A DNA stretch of 55,864 bases from the NCBI GenBank assembly GCA_900321005.1, contig ONUF01000019.1, forward strand, positions 1 to 55,864, written 5' to 3'. The translations under genes and the position numbers were made by a program. Below are positions 43,179 to 50,595 of this stretch, piece after piece. A model generated the notes under the pieces. That model was given only the letters and a program-made list of their open reading frames with translations, ran no database searches and was not told the origin of the DNA. This DNA is from an uncultured Bacteroidales bacterium. Its GTDB lineage: Bacteria > Bacteroidota > Bacteroidia > Bacteroidales > Paludibacteraceae. The first letter of the stretch is position 1, and every line of letters starts with the position of its first letter.

Positions 43179-44273
43179 CCTTAACAGCGTCTTCAATGCC
43201 GGCGAGGGTTGACCATCTGGTGTGAAGGATCCCATGTCATAACCGCCCCAGCCCAGCGGGATATACTCCGCGGGTCGCCAACCTCCATATACTTCGGGTT
43301 CCCAATAGAAGATGCCCATGCAGGAGTCGATACGCTCCATGCGCGTCACGAAATCGGTCATCACTTCGTTAGAGAGGGCAGCCACAGAGTCATAGACCGC
43401 TCCTTCGCCGAAATTAAGCATGCCCACTTCGCAAATCATCACGGGGCAGTGGTATGTTCGGATGAGTTGGCGCACGTTCGTCTCTGCGAGTTCATTCATC
43501 TCCTGCCATGTATGATGGCACCAGTCGAACATCATCGGGTAGTGGCTCAGACCGATCATGTCCCATTTGCCGCCATAGGCCGCCAGCGCGTTCCAGAACC
43601 AGTCGCGGTACATATAGGCATTGTCCACATGCACGATCACGTTGATATCCGGGAAGGCTTCTTTGGCGGCTTCATAACCCATCGCAGTGAAACCTGCGTA
43701 ATGCGTCCATCCCTGCTGAATGCTGATATCTGACAACTGATCACTCACTTTTCCCATCGGCCATAACATGCCGTTGGGGGTCTCGTTGCCAATCTGCACC
43801 CACTCGGGTTTGACTCCTTCTTCTTTGAGTGCATAGAGGACATCGAGGGTATGCTCGCGCACCGCCTCCAGCATCGTCTCATAGTCGTAACTCTGCCATG
43901 CGGCAGGGATAGTTTGGTGACTCGGGTCGGCAAAGAAATCCGAGTAATGGATATCAAGCATGATACGTTGGCCTTGTTGGGCAGCCCGCTTGGCGAGCGC
44001 CACCATGTCGGCTTTGTTGCTCCAGCCCGTAGCATGGTTGACCCACACGCGCAGACGCACGGCGTTCATGCCGTTAGCACGCAACAAAGCGATACAATCG
44101 GATGACTGATCACTGACCGCTGACTGCTCATAGAATTTCACCCCGTCGTGCTCCATCTCGCTGAGCCAACTGAGGTCGCATCCGCGCGCCCATGAGCCGC
44201 GGGGACTGTCGGTGCGGTGGTAACAAGCCGTCAGAAGCAATGCCGCTGCGGCAAAGAGAAAGAATCGTTTCAT
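43149..44273 (-). CDS. Arabinogalactan endo-beta-1,4-galactanase lipoprotein (GH53)
   Basis: 374 residues. The lipoprotein signal ends at the Cys in LLLTACYHR. GH53 features: GCDLSWLSEMEHDGVKFY, NAVRLRVWVNHATGW, acid/base Glu in VQIGNETPNGMLWP, IGLSHYPMMFDW, and nucleophile Glu in MICEVGM. It degrades galactan side chains of pectin, pointing to plant glycans in the diet of the host or habitat. Two heptad repeats encode YEQSAVSDQSSD (44098-44132) and SDQLSDISIQQ (43715-43749). Confidence 0.9.
   Translation of the reverse strand: MKRFFLFAAAALLLTACYHRTDSPRGSWARGCDLSWLSEMEHDGVKFYEQSAVSDQSSDCIALLRANGMNAVRLRVWVNHATGWSNKADMVALAKRAAQQGQRIMLDIHYSDFFADPSHQTIPAAWQSYDYETMLEAVREHTLDVLYALKEEGVKPEWVQIGNETPNGMLWPMGKVSDQLSDISIQQGWTHYAGFTAMGYEAAKEAFPDINVIVHVDNAYMYRDWFWNALAAYGGKWDMIGLSHYPMMFDWCHHTWQEMNELAETNVRQLIRTYHCPVMICEVGMLNFGEGAVYDSVAALSNEVMTDFVTRMERIDSCMGIFYWEPEVYGGWRPAEYIPLGWGGYDMGSFTPDGQPSPALKTLLRSEGMSELVN
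43715..43749. repeat. Heptad repeat, NCTGANN x5, in frame inside the GH53 gene
   Basis: GCTGAAT, GCTGATA, TCTGACA, ACTGATC, ACTCACT. It encodes V-S-D-Q-L-S-D-I-S-I-Q just after the NETPNGMLWP catalytic loop. Confidence 0.82.
44098..44132. repeat. Heptad repeat, NCTGANN x4-5, in frame near the GH53 N-terminus
   Basis: ACTGATC, ACTGACC, GCTGACT, GCTCATA, preceded by a weak copy. It encodes E-Q-S-A-V-S-D-Q-S-S-D. Confidence 0.78.
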
Positions 44274-44293
44274 CGGCTATCAATTTTGCGGTA

Positions 44294-44324
44294 CAAAATT
44301 ACTACAAATATTTGAGATGTGCAA
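44294..44324 (-). promoter_or_regulatory. GH53-ttcA-menA promoter (TTG - 20 nt - TAATTTTG)
   Basis: -33 TTG is the complement of 44322-44324; -7 TAATTTTG is the complement of 44294-44301, about 20 nt from the GH53 start codon. Divergent from the promoter of the secreted protein gene. Confidence 0.75.
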
Positions 44325-44359
44325 GTTTTTGACTTTTTTTGTAGATATTTTGTGTAATC

Positions 44360-44391
44360 TTTGTTTGGTTCGAAGAAAAATAGTAATTTTG
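44360..44391 (+). promoter_or_regulatory. Promoter of secreted propeller protein (TTTG - 20 nt - TAATTTTG)
   Basis: TTTG at 44360-44363 and TAATTTTG at 44384-44391, 29 nt before the ATG at 44421. Confidence 0.75.
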
Positions 44392-44420
44392 CGTCACTTT
44401 TTTTATAACGCACACGTATC

Positions 44421-46112
44421 ATGAAGACGAAAGTTTGTTTAGTTGCCTTAGGTCTGTTCATGGCCTGCGCAGCATGGTCGGCAAGCGGCATCAATTATGA
44501 TGGCACGAACCTGGAACTCAACAATGATTTCACGCGCACCGAATGCGGCACGCAGAAAAAAGATGTGATGAAAGAGATAAGCGGTATGGCATGCTCTCGC
44601 GTGACGCCCGGCTATATCTGGGAGCACGGCGATGAGAATCTCGGTAGCAACCGCCGCATATTGGCCATCAAACCCGACGGTACCCAACAGATGGAGGTGA
44701 AAGTCAGTACTTCTTCCGACCGCGATGACTGGGAGGATATCTGTACCGGTACATATGGCGGCAAGAGCTATATCTTCATCGGCGCTATCGGCGACAACAA
44801 CCTGGCGTACAAAGACAAGTATTACATCTATTATTTCGAAGAACCGGCGATTACCAGCGGTTCGAAGACCATCACGGCAAGCGAGATCGTGTTCGGTTAT
44901 CCGGACAATCAAGCGCACAATACCGAGACGCTGATGTACGACAACGTAGAGCAGATCTTCTATATCGCCACGAAGGCGGACGGCGTTTGTTCGCTTTACT
45001 CGTTGCCCTTCAAGACCGATTATTCGGGCAAGCAGACGCTGACGAAGGTGTGTGACTTAGGTAACGGATCGAAGTTCAATCTGTGTACCGGCGGCGATAT
45101 CACGCCTGACGGCAGTTGGATGGCTATCAAGAATAAAAAGTACATCCTTCTTTGGGAGCGCCAGGGCAGCGAGAGCCTTTCTGCAACGGCTACCCGCCGT
45201 CCGACCCAGATTGCGGCTTACCAAGAGGAAGCACAAGGCGAGTCATTGGCATGGGAGGATAATTCCACTTTCTACACCACTTCTGACCAGAAGAAAGATG
45301 TGCCTATCTATAAGTACACCCGTGGAGGTTCGCAAGGTGGTGGAGATGATCCGGAACCGCCTGTTGTACCGGTGGATTCGAGTGCGAAAGCCATCAAAGA
45401 AGTGGTTCTCACTAATAGCTACTACGCTTATATCAACGAAGGCGAGAGTGTTATTCATGGCTGGTATTTGGAAGGCGAAGCAATGCCGAGCGTGAAGAGT
45501 TATCTGGTATCTGATAGTGCTAAATGGTCGCAAGAGGGTAATACTATTACTGTTACTGCTCTCGATAAATCGACGGCAACATATACATTAGATATACAGG
45601 CGGTTAGCCCGGTGGCTTTTACCGATCAGGAGATTGTGTTCGATGGCTCAGCCGATGAGGCGGAATGGCTAAAAGCGGCGTACGGATGGGATGATACCAA
45701 GAAATGGCGTTTCTCCAAGACGGACGACGATTATAGCCGAGAAATAGCCGGCAAGACGCATATAGAGCTTTTCCTGCCGGCTTGTGACACGGTGGTGCTC
45801 ACATCGATGAAGACTGAGCGCGACGTGCGTATTTATGTCAATGGTGCGCAACTCGGCGATAAGGTGAAACTGGTCAAGACCGGTCTCGCGCTGGCCGTAG
45901 AGCAATCCGCGCCGTTTATGTTCTCTGTCGTTTCTGCCCAGTCGAGCGGTGACGGAGGTATCGCTGCTATCCGCATGGCTCGCAAAGCGACACCAACGGG
46001 AATAGACGAGACTGCGTCCGAGAAAGCAAGCACGAAGGTACTCTATAACGGCCGACTCTTCATCCTCCGCGGAACGAAGATCTACACCCCTGCCGGACAG
46101 CAGGTGAGATAG
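44421..46112 (+). CDS. Secreted propeller-like protein with a putative T9SS C-terminal signal
   Basis: 563 residues with a Sec signal peptide (cleavage near AAWSA). Residues 25-300 have the repetitive beta pattern of a propeller, with GxIxPDG-type turns (LAIKPDGTQQ, GGDITPDGSWMAIKNKKYILLWE). A Gly/Pro/Asp linker (GGSQGGGDDPEPPVVPVD) leads to Ig-like segments. The last residues (KVLYNGRLFILRGTKIYTPAG) look like a short type A sorting domain of type IX secretion, so the protein is likely exported and surface-anchored. Ligand or enzymatic role unknown. Confidence 0.78.
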   Translation: MKTKVCLVALGLFMACAAWSASGINYDGTNLELNNDFTRTECGTQKKDVMKEISGMACSRVTPGYIWEHGDENLGSNRRILAIKPDGTQQMEVKVSTSSDRDDWEDICTGTYGGKSYIFIGAIGDNNLAYKDKYYIYYFEEPAITSGSKTITASEIVFGYPDNQAHNTETLMYDNVEQIFYIATKADGVCSLYSLPFKTDYSGKQTLTKVCDLGNGSKFNLCTGGDITPDGSWMAIKNKKYILLWERQGSESLSATATRRPTQIAAYQEEAQGESLAWEDNSTFYTTSDQKKDVPIYKYTRGGSQGGGDDPEPPVVPVDSSAKAIKEVVLTNSYYAYINEGESVIHGWYLEGEAMPSVKSYLVSDSAKWSQEGNTITVTALDKSTATYTLDIQAVSPVAFTDQEIVFDGSADEAEWLKAAYGWDDTKKWRFSKTDDDYSREIAGKTHIELFLPACDTVVLTSMKTERDVRIYVNGAQLGDKVKLVKTGLALAVEQSAPFMFSVVSAQSSGDGGIAAIRMARKATPTGIDETASEKASTKVLYNGRLFILRGTKIYTPAGQQVR

Positions 46113-46141
46113 ACCCTGAGATAATCCCCGGTCCTACAAGA

Positions 46142-46173
46142 AAACGCGCCCCATCGAGTGAGGCGTGTTTTTC
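46142..46173 (+). terminator. Rho-independent terminator after the secreted protein gene
   Basis: AAACGCGCC (46142-46150) pairs with GGCGTGTTT (46162-46170) with one G-U pair and an 11-nt loop, followed by a T run. Confidence 0.82.
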
Positions 46174-46290
46174 GTTTTGGCGCGGTTCTTGCGGACAGGG
46201 TAGTGAACCCTGTTAAATAATGGAGGTACAAAATGAAAAAGTTATTGATTTGAACAAGCCGCTAAGTTCGCTGTCCGAAGAAGGATTAAC
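46174..46290 (+). other. Unexplained intergenic segment with SD-preceded mini reading frame
   Basis: Between two terminators lies a segment with a small hairpin (CAGGG-TAGTGAA-CCCTG near 46196-46212) and then GGAGG six bases before ATG AAA AAG TTA TTG ATT TGA, a six-codon frame (MKKLLI). Strong Shine-Dalgarno sequences are unusual in Bacteroidota. No promoter of the local consensus is visible. It could be a remnant of a gene, a leader peptide or an RNA. Confidence 0.3.
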
Positions 46291-46317
46291 AAAAAAGAGG
46301 CGCGCGCCTCTTTTTTT
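46291..46317 (-). terminator. Terminator after the 134-residue gene (bidirectional hairpin)
   Basis: A perfect GC palindrome at 46297-46310 flanked by A6 on one side and T7 on the other, able to stop both strands. It abuts the stop codon of the minus-strand gene. Confidence 0.85.
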
Positions 46318-46720
46318 ATGCTTCCTCGTCGTCCGTGATGGCGATCAACTTGCAACCGATATGGTCATAGTCTTGGCCATATAGGATGTTTGCGCCGACT
46401 TGCGGGAAGAGTTCCTGCAGGGTATGTTCGTCCTCCGCGAAATAGGAGTCCTCGCGGTACATCGGACCCTTCTTCTCCGGATCGTCCGGGTCTTCTCCGC
46501 CTCCCCAAAGCATCTCGACGTGGTTCTCGATAACCTCTGCATCCTGCATGAACATGCGGTTTTGGTTGTCGATGATGATGTGATCGCGCGATCCGAGGGT
46601 ATAGGGCAGACCCATCTCGCCGCGTAACTCGCGACAGAAATCCTCAATGGTTATCTCCTCCGGAATGGCCATTTCGCGCGTTTCTCCGGTGCGTGTGTTT
46701 ACTAATTCAAAGTGGTACAT
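46316..46720 (-). CDS. Conserved-looking acidic protein of unknown function
   Basis: 134 residues, acidic, no signal or membrane segment. The N-terminal part is a ubiquitin-like alternation (YHFELVNTRTGETREMAIPEEITIEDFCRELRGEM). The C-terminal TLQELFPQVGANILYGQDYDHIGCKLIAI loosely resembles the core of plasmid pRiA4b ORF-3-like proteins, but the match is weak. It follows the HAD phosphatase gene by 24 nt and ends the operon. Function unknown. Confidence 0.7.
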   Translation of the reverse strand: MYHFELVNTRTGETREMAIPEEITIEDFCRELRGEMGLPYTLGSRDHIIIDNQNRMFMQDAEVIENHVEMLWGGGEDPDDPEKKGPMYREDSYFAEDEHTLQELFPQVGANILYGQDYDHIGCKLIAITDDEEA

Positions 46721-46744
46721 ATCAGTTATATTTATCGTTTTTTT

Positions 46745-47383
46745 TTATTGGTTAGGCAGCTCGTCAAGGCTGCTAAGGGTGGTCCAGGAAACGGCCTGTT
46801 CGGCGGCGAGGCGGTTGACGGCGATATCGTCGATGAAGATAATCCGGCTGTCGGGTTGGCGGACGGCTTCGTCCACGGCACGGAAGATCTCGGGCTCGGG
46901 TTTGGCCATGTGCATCTCCTGTGAGAGGAAGAGCCGGTCAAAATGGCGGTCGAGACCGTAGGTGAGGTTAATGAAGTTAAAATGAAGGTCATTGCCGTTG
47001 CTCAGCAGATAGACCTTGTGCCCCGCTGCGCGCAGTCGGTCCACGACCTCGAGTCGTTCCTGAGGCAGGTCGTCCAGCATTGCCATCCATGCGTCCACGA
47101 TCTGTTGCCTGGTCGTGCCGGGACGGCAGAAAGGAAGTATCTGCGTGATAAATTCCTCAGGACTGATCAACCCGCGCTCGAAGTCCGCCATGAGTTGTTT
47201 GCTAGCTACGCTGACGGCTTTGACGCCCTCTCCGTGGCGGTCCATGCCCAGCACCGCGCGCATGTTCTCTTCGCCCATCAGCGCCTCAAACGCCCGCATA
47301 CACCGCCCTACGTCGAGGCGGATGAGCACTCCGCCGAGGTCAAAGACATAGATAGGTTGCTCTATGTGCTGCTCCAAGGTCAT
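46745..47383 (-). CDS. HAD superfamily hydrolase (subfamily IA)
   Basis: 212 residues. Motif I is FDLGGVLIRLD; the first catalytic Asp is present, the second position is replaced by Gly, as in some HAD-IA proteins annotated as YihX-like. Motif II is LLSNGND, motif III Lys is in MAKPEPEIF, and motif IV is IIFIDDIAVN. Probably a sugar-phosphate or nucleotide phosphatase in the cytoplasm. It overlaps the upstream 404-residue membrane-protein gene by an ATGA, so an AT-rich newcomer and a normal-composition gene are translationally coupled. Confidence 0.87.
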   Translation of the reverse strand: MTLEQHIEQPIYVFDLGGVLIRLDVGRCMRAFEALMGEENMRAVLGMDRHGEGVKAVSVASKQLMADFERGLISPEEFITQILPFCRPGTTRQQIVDAWMAMLDDLPQERLEVVDRLRAAGHKVYLLSNGNDLHFNFINLTYGLDRHFDRLFLSQEMHMAKPEPEIFRAVDEAVRQPDSRIIFIDDIAVNRLAAEQAVSWTTLSSLDELPNQ

Positions 47384-48594
47384 TCGGTAATTAAAACGTC
47401 TCCAATTTTTTCAATATCGTAGCCATAACTATCAACTTTGAGCATCATTAAGATAAGCCTAACTAGTAAGTTTGCTGGCAAGAGACCGTCATAAGTATAC
47501 ATTTGATTCCACCATAAATTGACAGGATTTTTCATGTATTGCTGCAACTGCTTGTACATCTCCATGCAGTCAGGATGTGTAGATATGGTCTCTATTTTTT
47601 TCTTAAGGACATCCATGTGGTTTTCATTTTTTTCATTAACGCGAGCAATGTACATTAAATAACTGACTTCCCAATAATGATCACATGTTTTAGTGTGGAT
47701 GAAAGAAAAACATTGATCAAAGCAGGAACCCAAAGCCCCATAATAATCCTGATTATAATATTGCACAACAGGTAAATAATCAATAATACCTCGAGGTAAT
47801 TTGTCAAATTTTTTCATGTCAGTCAGGTTTATAATTAACTCGCGTTTTTCTTTGTCGCTTAATTGTCTTTCTTTCCAGTCTTCGGTTGCCCTTAAGAACC
47901 AATGGTATGCACGAGCCATGGCTTCTATTGCAAGCCGGATTATTCGTTTTTCTTCAAAATTCTCTTCCCATTTATCAAACAAGATAATATCATTGGCATA
48001 ATTATTCTTGTATTTACTCCAATCATATTTTTTGTTTGCAGCTTGTGCCGTGCGGATGTCAATCATAGCATTATATCGGCTTAGGTATAAACTAATATCG
48101 TATAATTCTTTTTGTGCATATCCGCAAATACCATATTGTTCGTTCAGGTGTAAATCATCAAGATTGATTTTCATGTTGGCAAAACAAGTAGGAGCAGGCC
48201 GTTTCCCCTCTGCGATCATTTTTTCAATAGCGAGGATTTTTCTATAATTACAGAAAAGATTATACATGATGATTCTGAGATTTCGTCTTTCTTGATATGG
48301 AGACCATCGTCTTGTGTTCTGTTCGGTCTTTTTCTGTGATCTATATGTCCGAATCGAGTAATGAAGAGTTAATATCGCGATAACAAATGCGCATATAGAA
48401 ATACCAAAAGCAGTATAATCTACTTTGTCCTTCTCCGTGTGTCGAGCAGTTTGAAATGTGTTCTCTCGGATTAATTCCATAGTGCTATTCTCATTATTGT
48501 TTAGGGGCTCATCTTGCCTCGTTTCTTGAGATAGCATGCTAATAGCAATTAGTGTGGCGAAAGCTACGCATAGGGCCTTTCTTATATGTTTCAT
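47380..48594 (-). CDS. AT-rich membrane-anchored protein of unknown function
   Basis: 404 residues from the ATG at 48594 (MKHIRKALCV). The N-terminal hydrophobic segment may be a signal; a second span (AFGISICAFVIAILTLHYSI, about residues 62-81) follows, then a long Tyr/Lys-rich, probably helical cytoplasmic domain (YQERRNLRIIMYNLFCNYRKIL, DLHLNEQYGICGYAQKELYDISLYLSRYNAMIDIR). I recognise no domain. Base composition is clearly richer in A+T than the flanking HAD and kinase genes. It sits downstream of a collapsed PPP-phosphatase copy and a duplicated promoter. Confidence 0.72.
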   Translation of the reverse strand: MKHIRKALCVAFATLIAISMLSQETRQDEPLNNNENSTMELIRENTFQTARHTEKDKVDYTAFGISICAFVIAILTLHYSIRTYRSQKKTEQNTRRWSPYQERRNLRIIMYNLFCNYRKILAIEKMIAEGKRPAPTCFANMKINLDDLHLNEQYGICGYAQKELYDISLYLSRYNAMIDIRTAQAANKKYDWSKYKNNYANDIILFDKWEENFEEKRIIRLAIEAMARAYHWFLRATEDWKERQLSDKEKRELIINLTDMKKFDKLPRGIIDYLPVVQYYNQDYYGALGSCFDQCFSFIHTKTCDHYWEVSYLMYIARVNEKNENHMDVLKKKIETISTHPDCMEMYKQLQQYMKNPVNLWWNQMYTYDGLLPANLLVRLILMMLKVDSYGYDIEKIGDVLITE

Positions 48595-48624
48595 ATCGTG
48601 CTTTATTATGATAAACAACGTAGT

Positions 48625-48656
48625 ATAAAGTATTGTTTTTTTGTGATATATGCAAA
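48625..48656 (-). promoter_or_regulatory. Degenerate promoter copy before the 404-residue gene (TTTG - 20 nt - TACTTTAT)
   Basis: TTTG is the complement of 48653-48656, and the -7 position, exactly 20 nt on, reads TACTTTAT instead of TACTTTTG. The segment is similar to the promoter at 51840-51871, which also follows a PPP-phosphatase end. Probably a weakened duplicate. Confidence 0.55.
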
Positions 48657-48678
48657 TTTTGCGAAAAAAATCAGTCCA

Positions 48679-48774
48679 TTATCCATGATTTTGGGTTGTG
48701 GAGGAGGCCTCCTCGCGCACCAGTGTTTTCCACCGGTCTAAGCCATGTATGTCGCCTATGATGTTATAGTACAT
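48679..48774 (-). pseudogene. Collapsed copy of the PPP-family phosphatase gene (internal deletion)
   Basis: The first 60 or so bases (ATG, then the N-I-I-G-D-I-H-G-L-D-R-W-K codons to L-V-R-E-E) are nearly identical to the start of the intact phosphatase at 52572. The sequence then jumps to its 3' end: CCAAAATCAT followed by a diverged match to the stop codon and to the downstream promoter. The middle, about 620 bp, is missing, leaving a 31-codon frame. The relation to the 51891-52572 gene is visible directly. Confidence 0.8.
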
Positions 48775-48796
48775 ATTAGGAGGTATAATCCTAGTT

Positions 48797-49321
48797 TTAT
48801 AACAGATTGTAGACTATATTCTTGCCGCGAAGAGGGCTAATAATCAACTGTTTCCCATCTGGACTAAACTTCACAGAATTAGCGTATATATCTATTTTCT
48901 GAAGTTCTTTACCACTTTCTGCATCCCACAACCGGACAGTTTCATCTGCTGAAGTAGAGGCGATGAGTTTTCCATCTGGGCTGAAGATGGCAGAGGTAAC
49001 AAAATACGAATGTGCTCTTATTTGTTTGCGTTGTTTTCCCGTCTCGGCATCCCATATTATTATAAAATATGCAGTGCTCAGTTTGAAGATATCATCTGCA
49101 TCATCCTCACCTGTTGATGCGATGACATGTTTGCCATCTGGACTGAATGCAATAAAATTGATATAGTAAGTTGGGGATTCTAGTGTTAATAGTTTCTCTC
49201 CTGTTTAGGCATCATAAATCCTAACATAATAGTCTATAGACGCTACAACTAAACGCTTTCCATCAGGGCTTAATGCTTGGCTCCTTACGTTCTCAATATT
49301 GGATGTTAAAATTTGTGGCAT
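48797..49321 (-). pseudogene. WD40-repeat protein gene interrupted by one in-frame TAA
   Basis: From ATG at 49321 the frame encodes WD40 blades with SPDG turns and a terminal WD or YD dipeptide: RLVVASIDYYVRIYDA, then TAA at 49207-49205 (codon 39), then in the same frame TGEKLLTLE, AFSPDGKHVIAS, IIIWDAETGK, IFSPDGKLIASTSADETVRLWDAESGKEL, and KFSPDGKQLIIS to a final stop at 48797. Without the TAA it would have 174 residues, three to four blades, too few for a closed propeller. It starts 10 nt after the Nudix-like gene. Confidence 0.82.
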
Positions 49322-49331
49322 ACTAATTTGT

Positions 49332-50582
49332 TTAAACTAATGGGAATAATTCATGGAAGCCTTCATCGTCTGTTGGCAATATCTTCAAATCGGCTAAGCA
49401 TTTGATTTTCATTGCGAGTGCTTTTGATTCAGGAGAGATTCTTCCTTTGTCCTCTTCTTCCTTGATAAAAGTTTCCACCTCGGCAATCTTAACTAATTTC
49501 AAACAACGGGTTTCAAGTTCAGCATCTTTTGCAAAACGGTAGTTATGAATAAAATCGTTGAAAGTATATTCCTCCGAAAAACAAACTCGGACGAAAGAAC
49601 ATAACTCAAACTCAAACCGATTGTCATTACCATCCGTATGAATAATACCGCCGTCAATAATCGTTATTTGAGATTCAGGAAGGCATTTTTTGTCTTCGTT
49701 TCTATTTATACCCAATTCCTCGTCCAAAGCACGTTTAATACATGCAGTGAGTGTTGCTGCTTGATCCTGATTTTCGGCATCATCGTGTGTGTAGGTTTCA
49801 TCATATGAGAAATGCCAATAACCTCCGCTCTGGCAGTTAGAACCGCGATATCCCCATATCAATTCATCTCCATCTCCTCGATTGACAATAACAAAACCTC
49901 CGACCCCTATAGAGTTTAAGAACGGTGAATAGTTGTTTAACTTTACATAACCATTTTTTTGTGCTTTTAATTTGTTGTAAATATTCGTTGTAGTTTTAAA
50001 GGTAAAGTAGTCTGATTCATATACATTAATGGTGCATTCAGTTTCAGTTTGTTCTGGTTTTTCATATACACCATACAAGTACTTGTTAAAGCGCACATTT
50101 CCTGCCTTTATGTCTGTAATAAATTTTTTAGAGGTCTCTACTGCTGTTTTTGCAATAAACTCCTCTACTTCCTCCTTAGGGAGCCCATTAAGCATTAACA
50201 ACTCCTTTAATTGGGTATATAATGTATCGCCAATGCCCTCACTTTTCATTTCTTCATCATTGAGTTTAACAGGAAGAAAACCATGTTTTACCAACTCATC
50301 TTTTTTGTTCTCAGGAAAAGGAATAACAAATTGCCCATTCTGCACTTTGTGCTGAAAATAATTTTTTCGTAAATCCTTATTGCTGCAAAGGACATCATAG
50401 TTTAGATTTTCCTTATCAAATTTATCAAGATTCGCTTGGAAATCAGCGATGCCATTTTTTATAGTTCTCTCACGGTGGTTCTTTCTCCATTTTTGAATAA
50501 TAGCATTTATACACCAAGGAATGATGAAGCCACAGCTTACCACTTCAATGAGTAACCATATTGTAAAATTAGAGTATTCCAT
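49332..50582 (-). CDS. Membrane-anchored Nudix-fold protein
   Basis: 416 residues. One N-terminal transmembrane helix (about residues 7-29), a basic stretch, a middle alpha/beta region, then a Nudix-like domain: FLNSIGVGGFVIVNRGDGDELIWGYRG, and a Nudix box ending RALDEELGI at residues 284-292, where consensus is REUxEExGU; the key paired acids E288 and E289 are present but the first Glu is Ala. It probably hydrolyses a nucleoside diphosphate-linked ligand at the inner face of the membrane. AT-rich, in an accessory block. Confidence 0.78.
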   Translation of the reverse strand: MEYSNFTIWLLIEVVSCGFIIPWCINAIIQKWRKNHRERTIKNGIADFQANLDKFDKENLNYDVLCSNKDLRKNYFQHKVQNGQFVIPFPENKKDELVKHGFLPVKLNDEEMKSEGIGDTLYTQLKELLMLNGLPKEEVEEFIAKTAVETSKKFITDIKAGNVRFNKYLYGVYEKPEQTETECTINVYESDYFTFKTTTNIYNKLKAQKNGYVKLNNYSPFLNSIGVGGFVIVNRGDGDELIWGYRGSNCQSGGYWHFSYDETYTHDDAENQDQAATLTACIKRALDEELGINRNEDKKCLPESQITIIDGGIIHTDGNDNRFEFELCSFVRVCFSEEYTFNDFIHNYRFAKDAELETRCLKLVKIAEVETFIKEEEDKGRISPESKALAMKIKCLADLKILPTDDEGFHELFPLV

Positions 50583-50595
50583 AGTTGAAGATTAT

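Noticed and set aside
748-44132. Short repeats considered as CRISPR arrays
   Set aside because: Units are 7-9 bp with no spacers, and no cas genes are present.
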